From Corynebacterium sp. UBA2622 (lineage in GTDB: Bacteria > Actinomycetota > Actinomycetes > Mycobacteriales > Mycobacteriaceae), in assembly GCF_002339505.1 (NCBI RefSeq), contig NZ_DDJO01000021.1, positions 37,794-100,875 on the forward strand: a stretch of DNA of 63,082 nt, written 5' to 3'. Position 1 is the first letter of the stretch, and each line of letters begins with the position of its first letter. The notes under the pieces were generated by a model. The model searched no databases. It was not told the origin of the DNA and saw nothing but the letters and a program-made list of their open reading frames with translations. Position numbers and translations under genes: made by a program. Positions 51,412-59,524 of the stretch are shown in pieces.

Positions 51412-52995
51412 CTAATCCAGGTCGATCTGCGCGGAGAACCCGTCCAGGGACTGCGCAATGCGCTGCTCGAGCTCGGCCGGAACATCCTTTTCCACGCGCA
51501 GGATAAGCACCGCTCCATCGCCCTTGGTCGTGGGCGTGAGCGCGGCGGCCTCGATGTTGATGTCAGCCTCGCCCAGCTGGCTTCCCACGCGGCCGAGCGC
51601 ACCCGGCACGTCGGTGTAGAGGAGGAAGAGGTTGCGGCCCTGCGCGCGCAGATCCAGGCCGCGGCCGTTGATGCGCACGATCTTTTCCACCCCGTCGATG
51701 CCGGTCAGGGCACCGGTGACCGTGGAGGTCGCACCGCCGGCGGAGACCACCTGCACCTCGAGGGCGCTGCGGTGGATGTCGGCCTCCGTCTTCGTCTCCA
51801 CGGCGTACTCGAGACCGCGGCTCTCGGCGATGGCGGGGGCGTTGACGAAGGTGACCGGGTCGCTCGTGATGCCGGAGAACAGTCCGCGCACGGCGGACAG
51901 GCCCAGCGCGGAGACGTCCTCGGTGGAGAGCTCCCCGGAGGCGGTGACCTTGAGGGAGACGGGGGCGTCGTCGAGCAGTTTGCCCGCGATGAGACCCAGC
52001 TTGCGGGCCAGCTCCAGCCAGCGCGACACCTCCTCGCCGACGCGCCCGCCGGTGACGTTCACGGCGTCGGCGACGAACTCGCCTGCCAGCGCCTTGAGCA
52101 CGGAGGCGGCGACATCGGTTCCGGCGCGGTCCTGCGCCTCCTCGGTGGACGCCCCCAGGTGCGGGGTGACCACAACCTGCTCGAGGGCGAACAGGGGCGA
52201 GTCGGTGCACGGCTCGGTGGCGTAGACATCGAATCCGGCGCCGCGGATCCTGCCGGAGACGATGGCGTCGGCGAGGGCGGCTTCGTCGACAAGCCCGCCG
52301 CGCGCGGCGTTGATGATGATCTGCCCCTCCTTCGCCTTGGCGAGCAGCTCCGCGTTGAACATGCCCGCGGTCTCCTTCGTCTTCGGCAGGTGGATGGTGA
52401 CGAAGTCGGCGCGGGCCATGAGCTCGTCGAGCTCGACGAGCTCCACGCCGAGCTGGGCGGCGCGCGCCGGGTTGGCGTAGGGGTCGTAGGCAATGATGCT
52501 GGTCTCGAAGGCCGCGAGGCGCTGGGCAAAGAGCTGGCCGATGTGGCCGAAGCCGACGATGCCCACCGTTTTGCCGTAGATCTCCACGCCCTTGAAGGCC
52601 GAGCGCTTCCACTGCGCCTCACGCAGGGTGGCGTCCGCGGCGGGGATTTGGCGGGCGGTGGCCAGGAGGAGGGCGATGGCGTGCTCGCAGGCGGAGTGGA
52701 TGTTGGAGGTCGGCGCGTTGACCACCATCACGCCGCGCTCGGTTGCCGCGTCGATGTCGACGTTGTCGAGGCCGACCCCCGCGCGGCCGATGATCTTCAG
52801 GTTTGGGGCGGCCTCGATGACCTCGCGGTCGACTGTGGTGGCGGAGCGCACGAGGAGCGCGTCAGCCTCGGGCACCGCGGCGAGGAGCTCGGGGCGGTCC
52901 GGCCCGTCAACCCAACGCACCTCGACGGAATCTCCCAGGGCTTCGACGGTGGATGGGGCCAGTTTGTCTGCGATGAGCACGACGGGTTTAGTCAC
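51412..52995 (-). CDS. serA: D-3-phosphoglycerate dehydrogenase
   Basis: This 527-residue first enzyme of serine synthesis has catalytic and NAD domains with GKTVGIVGFGHIGQLFAQRLAAF and INAARGGLVDEAAL. The conserved active-site HLGAST is within VVTPHLGASTEEAQDRAGTD. A middle ASB domain (about 320-440) and a C-terminal ACT domain (LLYTDVPGALGRVGSQLGEADINIEAAAL) follow, the layout of the long actinobacterial type with serine feedback. The GTG start has AGGAGAT seven bases upstream. It is 71 bases from leuB on the same strand. Confidence 0.97.
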   Translation of the reverse strand: MTKPVVLIADKLAPSTVEALGDSVEVRWVDGPDRPELLAAVPEADALLVRSATTVDREVIEAAPNLKIIGRAGVGLDNVDIDAATERGVMVVNAPTSNIHSACEHAIALLLATARQIPAADATLREAQWKRSAFKGVEIYGKTVGIVGFGHIGQLFAQRLAAFETSIIAYDPYANPARAAQLGVELVELDELMARADFVTIHLPKTKETAGMFNAELLAKAKEGQIIINAARGGLVDEAALADAIVSGRIRGAGFDVYATEPCTDSPLFALEQVVVTPHLGASTEEAQDRAGTDVAASVLKALAGEFVADAVNVTGGRVGEEVSRWLELARKLGLIAGKLLDDAPVSLKVTASGELSTEDVSALGLSAVRGLFSGITSDPVTFVNAPAIAESRGLEYAVETKTEADIHRSALEVQVVSAGGATSTVTGALTGIDGVEKIVRINGRGLDLRAQGRNLFLLYTDVPGALGRVGSQLGEADINIEAAALTPTTKGDGAVLILRVEKDVPAELEQRIAQSLDGFSAQIDLD

Positions 52996-53130
52996 GGCAA
53001 TTATCTCCTGCGGGTTGAACGCCCCCGCGGCGTTCGGTGAAGGGGGCATGAGCGGTTGTGCGCTGGGCGGCGCGCGCCGCCCGACCCTGAATAGAGTAGC
53101 CCCTTGCGCCGGGAAACTCGCCCGCCGGGG

Positions 53131-54009
53131 CTAATAATTTTCCTCGGCCCGCATAATCCGGGAGCTGAGCTCCTCCCCCGTGCCGAACCTCCGGCCGATC
53201 GCGAGCAGCGGCGCGCGGGACAACCCGGCCATGGCCATGAGCGTGTCCTCGGAATCGCGCGGATCCGGGTCGTCCACGACCGTCACCGAGGCACCGAAGC
53301 TGCGCAGGTTCGCCACCGCGGCGACGGGGCTGTCCGGGGTGGCCACCACCGCCGGTGCCATGTCGGCATCCCGGCGCGAGTGTACCGGGAAGGGCCGCGC
53401 CTCCGCTCCCGGCATCACCTTCGGATCCGCCCACGCGGCCCTCAGCCACGTCGGCGCCTTCGGGTCGAGCCCGGCCACGGCGCGCGCAGCGCGTTCCGGG
53501 TCCTCCACGTCGCGTTGGCCGAAGCGCAGCGTCGTCATCACGCCCAGCGCGTCCTCACCGCCCGGGTCGCGGAACACGCGGACCGTGCCGGTGCGCGCGG
53601 CGAGAGTCACGTCCCCCACCGTGAGCACCGTGAAGGCCTTGAGCCGCTGGATCTCCGAGACAACGTCCTCCCGGTGCGCCGGGTCGTAGACGAGCATCGG
53701 GGCATGGGCGACGACGGCTATCGACGCCCCCCGCAGCTGGGCCTCCGGCGTGGCGTCGGTGACCACGAGGGTTTCGGAGGCGTCGAAGAGCAGGCGGGCC
53801 GTTTCAACCCCGGTCGGATCGTCGACCACGACGGGGTGGCCCTCGAAACGCTCGGCCACGTGGCGGGACTGGTTGGCGCTGCGCGCCGTCCCCAGGGGAC
53901 TGGCCGGGCCGCCGGAGCCGCAGCCGGTCAGGGCGAGGGCGGCCGCGCAGGCCGTGGCGCAGAGGGCACAGAGGGCGCGGGTGCCGCGCGTGCGGGGTGT
54001 GGGGGTCAT
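53131..54009 (-). CDS. lipoprotein, CWB2-like, related to the 48720 lipoprotein
   Basis: This 292-residue secreted lipoprotein has its signal peptide with lipobox LTGC near residue 30. The remainder has strand-helix repeats such as TLVVTDATPEAQLRGASIAVVAHAPMLVYDP and LKAFTVLTVGDVTLAARTG. These resemble cell-wall-binding repeat 2 and the N-terminal part of the 48720 protein. It lacks that protein's large C-terminal domain. The function is unknown; surface attachment is inferred. Confidence 0.7.
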   Translation of the reverse strand: MTPTPRTRGTRALCALCATACAAALALTGCGSGGPASPLGTARSANQSRHVAERFEGHPVVVDDPTGVETARLLFDASETLVVTDATPEAQLRGASIAVVAHAPMLVYDPAHREDVVSEIQRLKAFTVLTVGDVTLAARTGTVRVFRDPGGEDALGVMTTLRFGQRDVEDPERAARAVAGLDPKAPTWLRAAWADPKVMPGAEARPFPVHSRRDADMAPAVVATPDSPVAAVANLRSFGASVTVVDDPDPRDSEDTLMAMAGLSRAPLLAIGRRFGTGEELSSRIMRAEENY

Positions 54010-54047
54010 GTGCCTCGGGGGTCGGCTCGGTTCCAGGGCTGGGGTGA

Positions 54048-55817
54048 CTACTCCCCCATCGTATCGCCCCCGTTTTCCAGGTCGCGGTCGACCGGTTTGC
54101 CGATGGAGTACTCGACCGCCCCGGTGAGGCGGCGCAGCCTGTCGCGGAAGAAGGCGTCGTGGTCCGAGGCCAGGAGCAGGGTGGGATCGAGGAGGTGCCC
54201 GGCGAGCATCGCGTCGAACTCCTCGTCCTCGAGCAGGGACTTCGATTGCAGCCGCGGCAGGTAGCGCTTCGGACCGTTGTCCTCCATGAGAACCTGCGTG
54301 CGGATGCCCATGGGGGTCCGGTTGAGCACGCTGCCCGCCAGCTGCGCATCCACCCCGCGGGAGTCGCAGTATCCGCGCGGGAAAACCTGGTTGAAGCGGG
54401 GGTCCAGGTCACGGAAGGCCGCGGCGTCGAAGGCGAGCCCGGTGCGCCAGTCCCGCGCGCCACGGCCCATGATGAGGGCGTAGAGGCCGCGGTAGACGCC
54501 CGACTCCGGGCCGGCGGTGAGCAGGCGGGACTGGCTGAAGCTGGCGTCCGCGACGGTGCGCGGTATCCGGTCGGTCTCCCCCGCGGCCCAGGGCGTGACC
54601 TCGTCGACGTCGCTGCCCGAGCGGATCGTCGGGGCGTGGGCACCGTAGAGCTCGCCGAGCACGCCGCACCAGAACCACTGGTTGAGCCGGTCTATCCCCC
54701 GCTGATCCAGCGCGTCCTTGTCCGCCGACAGCCTCGCGAGGATGGCGGCGAGCGACACGATCTGCGCCGCGTAGGGCACCTGCTCCGCAGTGAAGATCCG
54801 GCGCTGGGCGAGAAAGTGCGCCGCCGCCTCGAACGCCGCGGTGAGCTCTCCGGCGTGTGCGAGGTAATCGGAGAGGCTGAGATTCAGTATGTCGCCGCGG
54901 TGCCCCAGGGCTGGCCCTCGCCGGCTGGTCACGACGAGCGACATCGCGCGGAGGTACTCTGTGCGCCCCACGCGCTCAAGGACAGGGTGGGCGCGCAACC
55001 GCCGTTCGACGCCCGCCCAGTGCTCAGCCAGCACGAAACCCGGGTCCTCCAGCGCGAACAGCGACGTCAGCAGCTCGAAGACATCCATCTGCACCCCCGC
55101 GGAGTTGGCGTGCGCGAAAATCTGCCCGATACCCGTCAGGGGCGTTTCGCGGTCGATGCGGATCACCGGCACCGTGTACGCGGGCAGGTGGCTGACCACC
55201 CGGGAGTGGAAGAGCTTCGCTGCTTCACGACGCCCCTCGTCCGCCCCCTCCGCGGCCATGTCGAACAGGAGGTCGTCACCCTCCGGCCACAGCAGCGCCG
55301 AGACCGGCACGACCCCGTGGGCGAGCATGTCCCGGCGGCTGTGGATCCCACCCTCGATACCGGGGCCGAAGTGCGAGCACACCCGCCCGTCGGGGTCGAC
55401 CGCGAAGACGGCCTCCACGGGCATCGGGTCCGCCGAGACAGCCGCAGCGACATCGACGTAGAAGCGCCGGCGGATTGGCCGGCCGAGGAAGTCCACGGTG
55501 GGAATCTCACCGTCGCCCCGGAACGCGTGGTAAAGGGAGGTCAGGCGCTGCTGGCCGTCGAGAAGCAGAAGGCCCGGGTCCCTGCCCGTGTCGGGCGCCC
55601 CCTCGATGGCGCGGGCGCGGAAGCGCATCGGGACGTTGCGGGTGTCGAGCGCGAGGAGGGAGCCGATCGGGTACCCGCGCAGCACGGAGGTGACCAGGGT
55701 GCGAATGCGGTCGACGTCCCAGATGTACTCGCGCTGGAAGTCGGGCAGCTGGAGTTCACCCCGGTCGGCGCGGGCGAAGAGGTCGGACAGAGAGTAGCTC
55801 GGCGTCGTGAAGCCCAT
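54048..55817 (-). CDS. solitary DUF262 (GmrSD-like) protein
   Basis: This 589-residue protein begins with a DUF262/ParB-like domain: QLPDFQREYIWDVDRIRTLV, then YPIGSLLALDT and the hallmark LLLDGQQRLTSLYHAF. DUF262 proteins include the GmrSD restriction enzymes and other anti-phage nucleases. The C-terminal part has the DUF1524-like position FNQVFPRGYC..., NRTPMG, but the usual HH before I/V-F-P reads NQ, so an HNH nuclease function may be lost. The start at MGFTTPSYS fits the domain boundary. No methyltransferase or other defence gene is next to it. Confidence 0.85.
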   Translation of the reverse strand: MGFTTPSYSLSDLFARADRGELQLPDFQREYIWDVDRIRTLVTSVLRGYPIGSLLALDTRNVPMRFRARAIEGAPDTGRDPGLLLLDGQQRLTSLYHAFRGDGEIPTVDFLGRPIRRRFYVDVAAAVSADPMPVEAVFAVDPDGRVCSHFGPGIEGGIHSRRDMLAHGVVPVSALLWPEGDDLLFDMAAEGADEGRREAAKLFHSRVVSHLPAYTVPVIRIDRETPLTGIGQIFAHANSAGVQMDVFELLTSLFALEDPGFVLAEHWAGVERRLRAHPVLERVGRTEYLRAMSLVVTSRRGPALGHRGDILNLSLSDYLAHAGELTAAFEAAAHFLAQRRIFTAEQVPYAAQIVSLAAILARLSADKDALDQRGIDRLNQWFWCGVLGELYGAHAPTIRSGSDVDEVTPWAAGETDRIPRTVADASFSQSRLLTAGPESGVYRGLYALIMGRGARDWRTGLAFDAAAFRDLDPRFNQVFPRGYCDSRGVDAQLAGSVLNRTPMGIRTQVLMEDNGPKRYLPRLQSKSLLEDEEFDAMLAGHLLDPTLLLASDHDAFFRDRLRRLTGAVEYSIGKPVDRDLENGGDTMGE

Positions 55818-55839
55818 GGGGCCCAACTGTAGAGCAGAC

Positions 55840-56769
55840 TCAGCAAACGTTCTCGGGACCTTCGAGGCTGACGTGGCCGGGCCGCTCGATCTGGATGGTT
55901 GAATGCCCGATGCCGAAGGCCGCCAGCTCCGCCTGGGCGCCGCGCAGGACCTCGTCGGCGTCCTCCCCCGGTGCCACCACCAGGTGGGCGGAGGCAAGCA
56001 CGTTGTTCCCGTCGAGGCTCCACAGGTGCAGGTCGTGCATGTCGACGACCCCGGGGACGGCCCGCAGGGCAGGTTCGATGCGGCAGGTGTCGAAGCCGGG
56101 CGGGACCTGCTCGAGCAGCACGCGCACCGACTGGTTCATCAGCTGCCAGGCGCGGGGCAGAACGAGCGCGGCGATGAGGAAGGACGCGACGACGTCGGCG
56201 GCACCCCAGCCGGTGAACAGGATCACGGCACCGGCGGCTAGGACGGCCACCGATCCGAAGAGGTCCACCAGGACGTGGAGGAAAGCACCTTCAACGTTGA
56301 TCGAGTTGGCGCGCTGGCGGTTGAGCACCACCGCGGAAGCTGCGTTGGCCACCAGACCGACGAGCGCGATGACCATCATGGGCCCCGCCATGATGTGCCC
56401 CGGGGAGCTGAGTCGGCGTACTGCCTCGACGACGATCCACACGGAGAGCAGGAGGACCGTAACGGCGTTGAGCAGCGCGGCGAGAACCTCGACACGGCGG
56501 AAACCGTAGGTTGCGGCAGCGGTTGTGGACTTCCTCCCGATGATCACCGCGATGACGGCGATGATGAGGCCGGCCGCGTCCGAGAGCATGTGCATCGCGT
56601 CGGCCATGAGCGCCATCGACCCCGTGACCCAGCCCCCGACGAGCTCAGCGAGGAAGACGACCGCCGTGATGGCCAGCGCCGCCGAGAGGGCCTTCAGCGG
56701 CGCGTCGGTCGGCGGATGATGGTCGTGCCCGTGGTGGTGGGCGTGGGCGGCCCCCGAATCGTCCGTCAT
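55840..56769 (-). CDS. cation diffusion facilitator (CzcD/ZitB-like) metal exporter
   Basis: This 309-residue proton-driven exporter of zinc, cobalt or cadmium has a His-rich N-terminus (HAHHHGHDHHPP). Six membrane helices follow, with metal-site motifs MADAMHMLSDAAGL (helix 2) and FLHVLVDLFGSVAVLAAG (helix 5, HxxxD). The cytoplasmic C-terminal domain has HDLHLWSLDGNN. Length and layout fit subfamily ZitB/CzcD. It lies immediately upstream of the DUF262 gene on the same strand, 22 bases apart. Confidence 0.92.
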   Translation of the reverse strand: MTDDSGAAHAHHHGHDHHPPTDAPLKALSAALAITAVVFLAELVGGWVTGSMALMADAMHMLSDAAGLIIAVIAVIIGRKSTTAAATYGFRRVEVLAALLNAVTVLLLSVWIVVEAVRRLSSPGHIMAGPMMVIALVGLVANAASAVVLNRQRANSINVEGAFLHVLVDLFGSVAVLAAGAVILFTGWGAADVVASFLIAALVLPRAWQLMNQSVRVLLEQVPPGFDTCRIEPALRAVPGVVDMHDLHLWSLDGNNVLASAHLVVAPGEDADEVLRGAQAELAAFGIGHSTIQIERPGHVSLEGPENVC

Positions 56770-57033
56770 AGGAAGGGAGTCTATCCACCCCCCCGCGTTA
56801 TCGGCAACTTAATGAAAATCCGTTCTGGTTCGCATCAGGTTCGTCTGACCTGCACATTTCCCGGATTGCAGCCGTGCGCCCCTTCCCGCTTGTCGCTTCG
56901 CTCCGACGTAAGGCCCGCGGATTTTGTTACCGTGGATAAAGACAACGCCTCCGCGGAGACGTGAAGGCGCGTCGGATACACGTGAATATGGCGACGTATG
57001 CCCGAAGAAAATTACCCCACGAAAGGATTCGCA

Positions 57034-57528
57034 ATGACGAACCGCAACACCCCGAACCCGAACGATCCCCGTCCCGGTGCGGACGACGTTAACCGTCGCG
57101 TCGATGACGTGAAGGGCGCGGCCGACAAGCGCGTCGACGAAGTGCGCACCAGCCGCACCGAGGAGCCCACCCGCGTGGAGAAGACGACTACCGAGAAGAC
57201 CACCACCTCCAAGCCGGTCGCCCGCGACACCGCCGGCTCCACCGCCGTGCGCGAGGAGAAGAGCGGCGGCTGGTGGAAGTGGCTGCTGGGTCTGCTGGCC
57301 CTGCTGCTGCTGGCATGGCTGCTGTGGAGCCTGTTCTCCGGTGATGACGAGGGTGACAGCTCCACGACCACCACCACCGACACCGTGGCCACCACGACCT
57401 CGTCCGTGACCTCCTCGGAGGCCACCCCGGCCTCCGGCACCGAGGCTCCGGTCTCCGGTTCCGAGGTTGCCACCCCGGGTGCCGAGACCATGGCTCCGGA
57501 GGGCACCCCCGCCCCGGCCACCAACTAA
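57034..57528 (+). CDS. single-pass membrane protein with Ser/Thr/Pro-rich tail
   Basis: This 164-residue protein starts at the ATG that has AAAGGA eight bases upstream; an upstream ATG at 56998 is less likely. Residues 1-78 are charged and cytoplasmic-like (DDVNRRVDDVKGAADKRVDEV). One membrane helix follows (about 80-101, GWWKWLLGLLALLLLAWLLWSL). An extracellular tail rich in Thr, Ser, Ala and Pro ends it, of the kind that spans the cell wall. The family is not recognised. It is followed by a 38-bp perfect palindrome. Confidence 0.75.
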   Translation: MTNRNTPNPNDPRPGADDVNRRVDDVKGAADKRVDEVRTSRTEEPTRVEKTTTEKTTTSKPVARDTAGSTAVREEKSGGWWKWLLGLLALLLLAWLLWSLFSGDDEGDSSTTTTTDTVATTTSSVTSSEATPASGTEAPVSGSEVATPGAETMAPEGTPAPATN

Positions 57529-57568
57529 GGATTGAGCGCTCGCCCCTGGTGAGCGCCTAGCACCTTCC

Positions 57569-57606
57569 CCGCCCTCTAGAGCTCCGCGCGGAGCTCTAGA
57601 GGGCGG
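57569..57606. terminator. 38-bp perfect palindrome, possible bidirectional terminator
   Basis: Halves 57569-57587 and 57588-57606 are exact reverse complements centred without a loop. It follows the 57034 gene stop by 40 bases. There is no T run, so termination is uncertain; it might instead be a protein-binding or recombination site. Confidence 0.5.
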
Positions 57607-57621
57607 TTTGTGCGTTCGGGG

Positions 57622-57677
57622 GTGTGTGCCGGTTCGGTGTGTACCGGTTTGGTGTGCCGGTTTGGTGTGTGCCGGGG
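57622..57677 (+). repeat. four imperfect tandem repeats of 13-15 bases
   Basis: Units GTGTGTGCCGGTTCG, GTGTGTACCGGTTTG, GTGTGCCGGTTTG and GTGTGTGCCGGGG follow each other directly. There is no open frame. Confidence 0.75.
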
Positions 57678-57714
57678 GCGAATTCTGGGGTGCGGGGCTC
57701 CGGGCGGGTCCGTA

Positions 57715-57810
57715 GCGTGATATCACGGTTTGTAAAACCCCAGGTCGCCTTGCCCAGGCCCCGCAGCCACCAATAGCCGACCTGGGAAAACGCAGAGCGT
57801 GATATCACGG
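57715..57810. repeat. 96-bp hyphenated inverted-repeat element
   Basis: The 12-base palindrome CGTGATATCACG occurs at both ends (57716-57727 and 57798-57809). An inner pair CCCAGGTCG (57739-57747) and CGACCTGGG (57778-57786) is inverted. The arms fold back on each other over most of their length. No ORF is present. Confidence 0.8.
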
Positions 57811-57857
57811 TTCGCACCCGCAGCCCGCCCCGCGCACCCGCACACCCCACACATGAC

Positions 57858-57901
57858 AAAGGCCCGCCACACCCGAGATGATCGGGCGAGGCGGGGCGGG
57901 C
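57858..57901 (-). terminator. ilvC operon terminator
   Basis: GCCCGCC (57862-57868) pairs with GGCGGGC (57895-57901), with an inner CCCGA/TCGGG hairpin. It begins 11 bases after the ilvC stop on the minus strand. Only a short T stretch follows. Confidence 0.6.
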
Positions 57902-57911
57902 TGCCGGGCCG

Positions 57912-58928
57912 CTAGGACGCGGTGTCGGTGAGCGGGTTCTTCACCCAGCTCATCATGTCGCGCAGCTGGGCACCGGTGGTCTCGATCGGGTGGCTGGACA
58001 CCTTCTCGCGCAGGCTCTCCAGCTCCTTGTTGCCGCCCTCGACGTTGGCGACGAGGCGGCGGGTGAACTCGCCGGACTGGATGTCCTTAAGGATGTCGCG
58101 CATGCGGTCCTTGGCGCCGTCGTCGATGACACGGGGGCCGGAGAGGTAGCCGCCGAACTCGGCGGTGTCGGACACCGAGTAGTTCATGTTGGCGATGCCG
58201 CCCTCGTAGATCAGGTCGACGATGAGCTTGATCTCGTGCAGGCACTCGAAGTAGGCCATCTCGGGTTCGTAACCGGCCTCGGTGAGCACCTCGAAGCCCT
58301 TCATGATGAGCTCCTCGAGGCCTCCGCACAGCACGGCCTGCTCCCCGAAAAGGTCCGTGACGGTCTCCGCCTCGAAGGTGGTCGGGATGACACCGGCGCG
58401 GGCCCCGCCGATGGCGGCGGCGTAGGACAGGGCGAGCGCCTGGCCGTCGCCGGTGGGATCCTGCTCGACGGCGATGAGGGCGGGAACACCCTTGCCGTCG
58501 ACGAAGGTGCGGCGGACCAGGTGGCCGGGTCCCTTGGGGGCGACCATGGCGACGGTGATGTTGTCTGCGGGCTCGATGAGCTTGAAGTGGATGTTCAGCC
58601 CGTGGCCGAAGAAGAGGGCGTCGCCGGGGTTGAGGTTCGGCTCGATGTCGGTGGTGAAGATCTCGGCCTGGGAGGTGTCCGGGGCCAGCAGCATGATGAC
58701 GTCGGCCCATGCGGCGGCGTCCGCGTTGCTTTTCACCTCGAAGCCAGCCTCGCGGGCCTTCTCGGCGGACTTGGAACCCTCGCGGAGGCCGATGACGACC
58801 TCGACGCCGGATTCACGCAGGTTCTGGGCGTGGGCATGGCCCTGGGAGCCGTAACCGATGACAGCGACCTTCTTGCCCTGGATGAGCGAGAGGTCCGCGT
58901 CCTTGTCGTAGTAGACGTCAATTGCCAT
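57912..58928 (-). CDS. ilvC: ketol-acid reductoisomerase
   Basis: This 338-residue class I KARI performs the NADPH-dependent isomeroreduction of acetolactate and acetohydroxybutyrate in valine and isoleucine synthesis. GKKVAVIGYGSQGHAHAQNLRESG binds NADPH. MVAPKGPGHLVRR and the C-terminal knotted domain with CLHEIKLIVDLIYEGGIANMNYSVSDTAEFG bind magnesium and substrate. The ATG of MAIDVYYD is the start (compare MAIELLYD in C. glutamicum, from memory). It is the last gene of ilvBNC, 78 bases after ilvN. Confidence 0.98.
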   Translation of the reverse strand: MAIDVYYDKDADLSLIQGKKVAVIGYGSQGHAHAQNLRESGVEVVIGLREGSKSAEKAREAGFEVKSNADAAAWADVIMLLAPDTSQAEIFTTDIEPNLNPGDALFFGHGLNIHFKLIEPADNITVAMVAPKGPGHLVRRTFVDGKGVPALIAVEQDPTGDGQALALSYAAAIGGARAGVIPTTFEAETVTDLFGEQAVLCGGLEELIMKGFEVLTEAGYEPEMAYFECLHEIKLIVDLIYEGGIANMNYSVSDTAEFGGYLSGPRVIDDGAKDRMRDILKDIQSGEFTRRLVANVEGGNKELESLREKVSSHPIETTGAQLRDMMSWVKNPLTDTAS

Positions 58929-59006
58929 GAGTTGAGCACTCACCTTTCCTATGGTGTGGGATTTCTATTTCACATTATGACACAAAACCGGGCCGGGCAT
59001 AGCCAC

Positions 59007-59522
59007 TTACTTCGACGGGGCGAGCGTCTTCGGGCCGCGGTTCAGCGCCACCTGGCCGGACTGAACCAATTCGCGGATGCCGAAGGGCTCCATCACGTCG
59101 AGGAACGCGCGCAGCTTCGACGGAGTTCCGGTCGCTTCGATTACGACGGAGCCCGGGGAGACGTCGACCACGCGGGCGCGGAAGATGTTCGCGGCATCCA
59201 CCACCTGCGGGCGGTTCGTATTGTCGGCGTTAACCTTCACGAGGAGGAGGGAACGCGCGATTGTGGTGTCGTCGTCAAGCCTGACCACCTTGAGCACCTG
59301 GACGAGCTTGTGCAGCTGCTTGGTGATCTGCTCGATGTGGTACTCGGAGGCGTCGACGACGATGGTGAGCCGGTTGATCCCCTCGTTCTCCGTCTTCGCC
59401 GAGACCAGCGAGACGAGGTTGTAGCCGCGGCGGGTGAACAGGGCCGTCACGCGGGTGATGATGCCGTCGAGGTCGAGGACCAGCACCGACAGGATGTTGC
59501 GGGTTGATTCGTCCTGGTTCAT
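59007..59522 (-). CDS. ilvN: acetolactate synthase small (regulatory) subunit
   Basis: This 171-residue regulatory subunit of acetohydroxyacid synthase has an N-terminal ACT domain (ILSVLVLDLDGIITRVTALFTRRGYNLVSLVSA), where valine-type feedback acts. A C-terminal domain (ARVVDVSPGSVVIEATGTPSKLRAFLDVMEPFGIREL) activates IlvB. It starts 2 bases after the ilvB stop, so the subunits are translationally coupled. Confidence 0.97.
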   Translation of the reverse strand: MNQDESTRNILSVLVLDLDGIITRVTALFTRRGYNLVSLVSAKTENEGINRLTIVVDASEYHIEQITKQLHKLVQVLKVVRLDDDTTIARSLLLVKVNADNTNRPQVVDAANIFRARVVDVSPGSVVIEATGTPSKLRAFLDVMEPFGIRELVQSGQVALNRGPKTLAPSK

Positions 59523-59524
59523 GT

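Larger units (their letters stand above)
57529..57911. other. repeat-rich intergenic region between 57034 gene and ilvC
   Basis: This 383-base stretch contains no supported gene. It holds a 38-bp palindrome, a run of about 15-base repeats, a 96-bp hyphenated inverted repeat and the ilvC terminator, listed separately. Confidence 0.7.

Noticed and set aside
56809..57726. 305-codon minus-strand ORF over the 57034 gene
   Set aside because: Low-complexity Gly/Arg translation with no start signal; the plus-strand gene has a ribosome site and a clear membrane helix.
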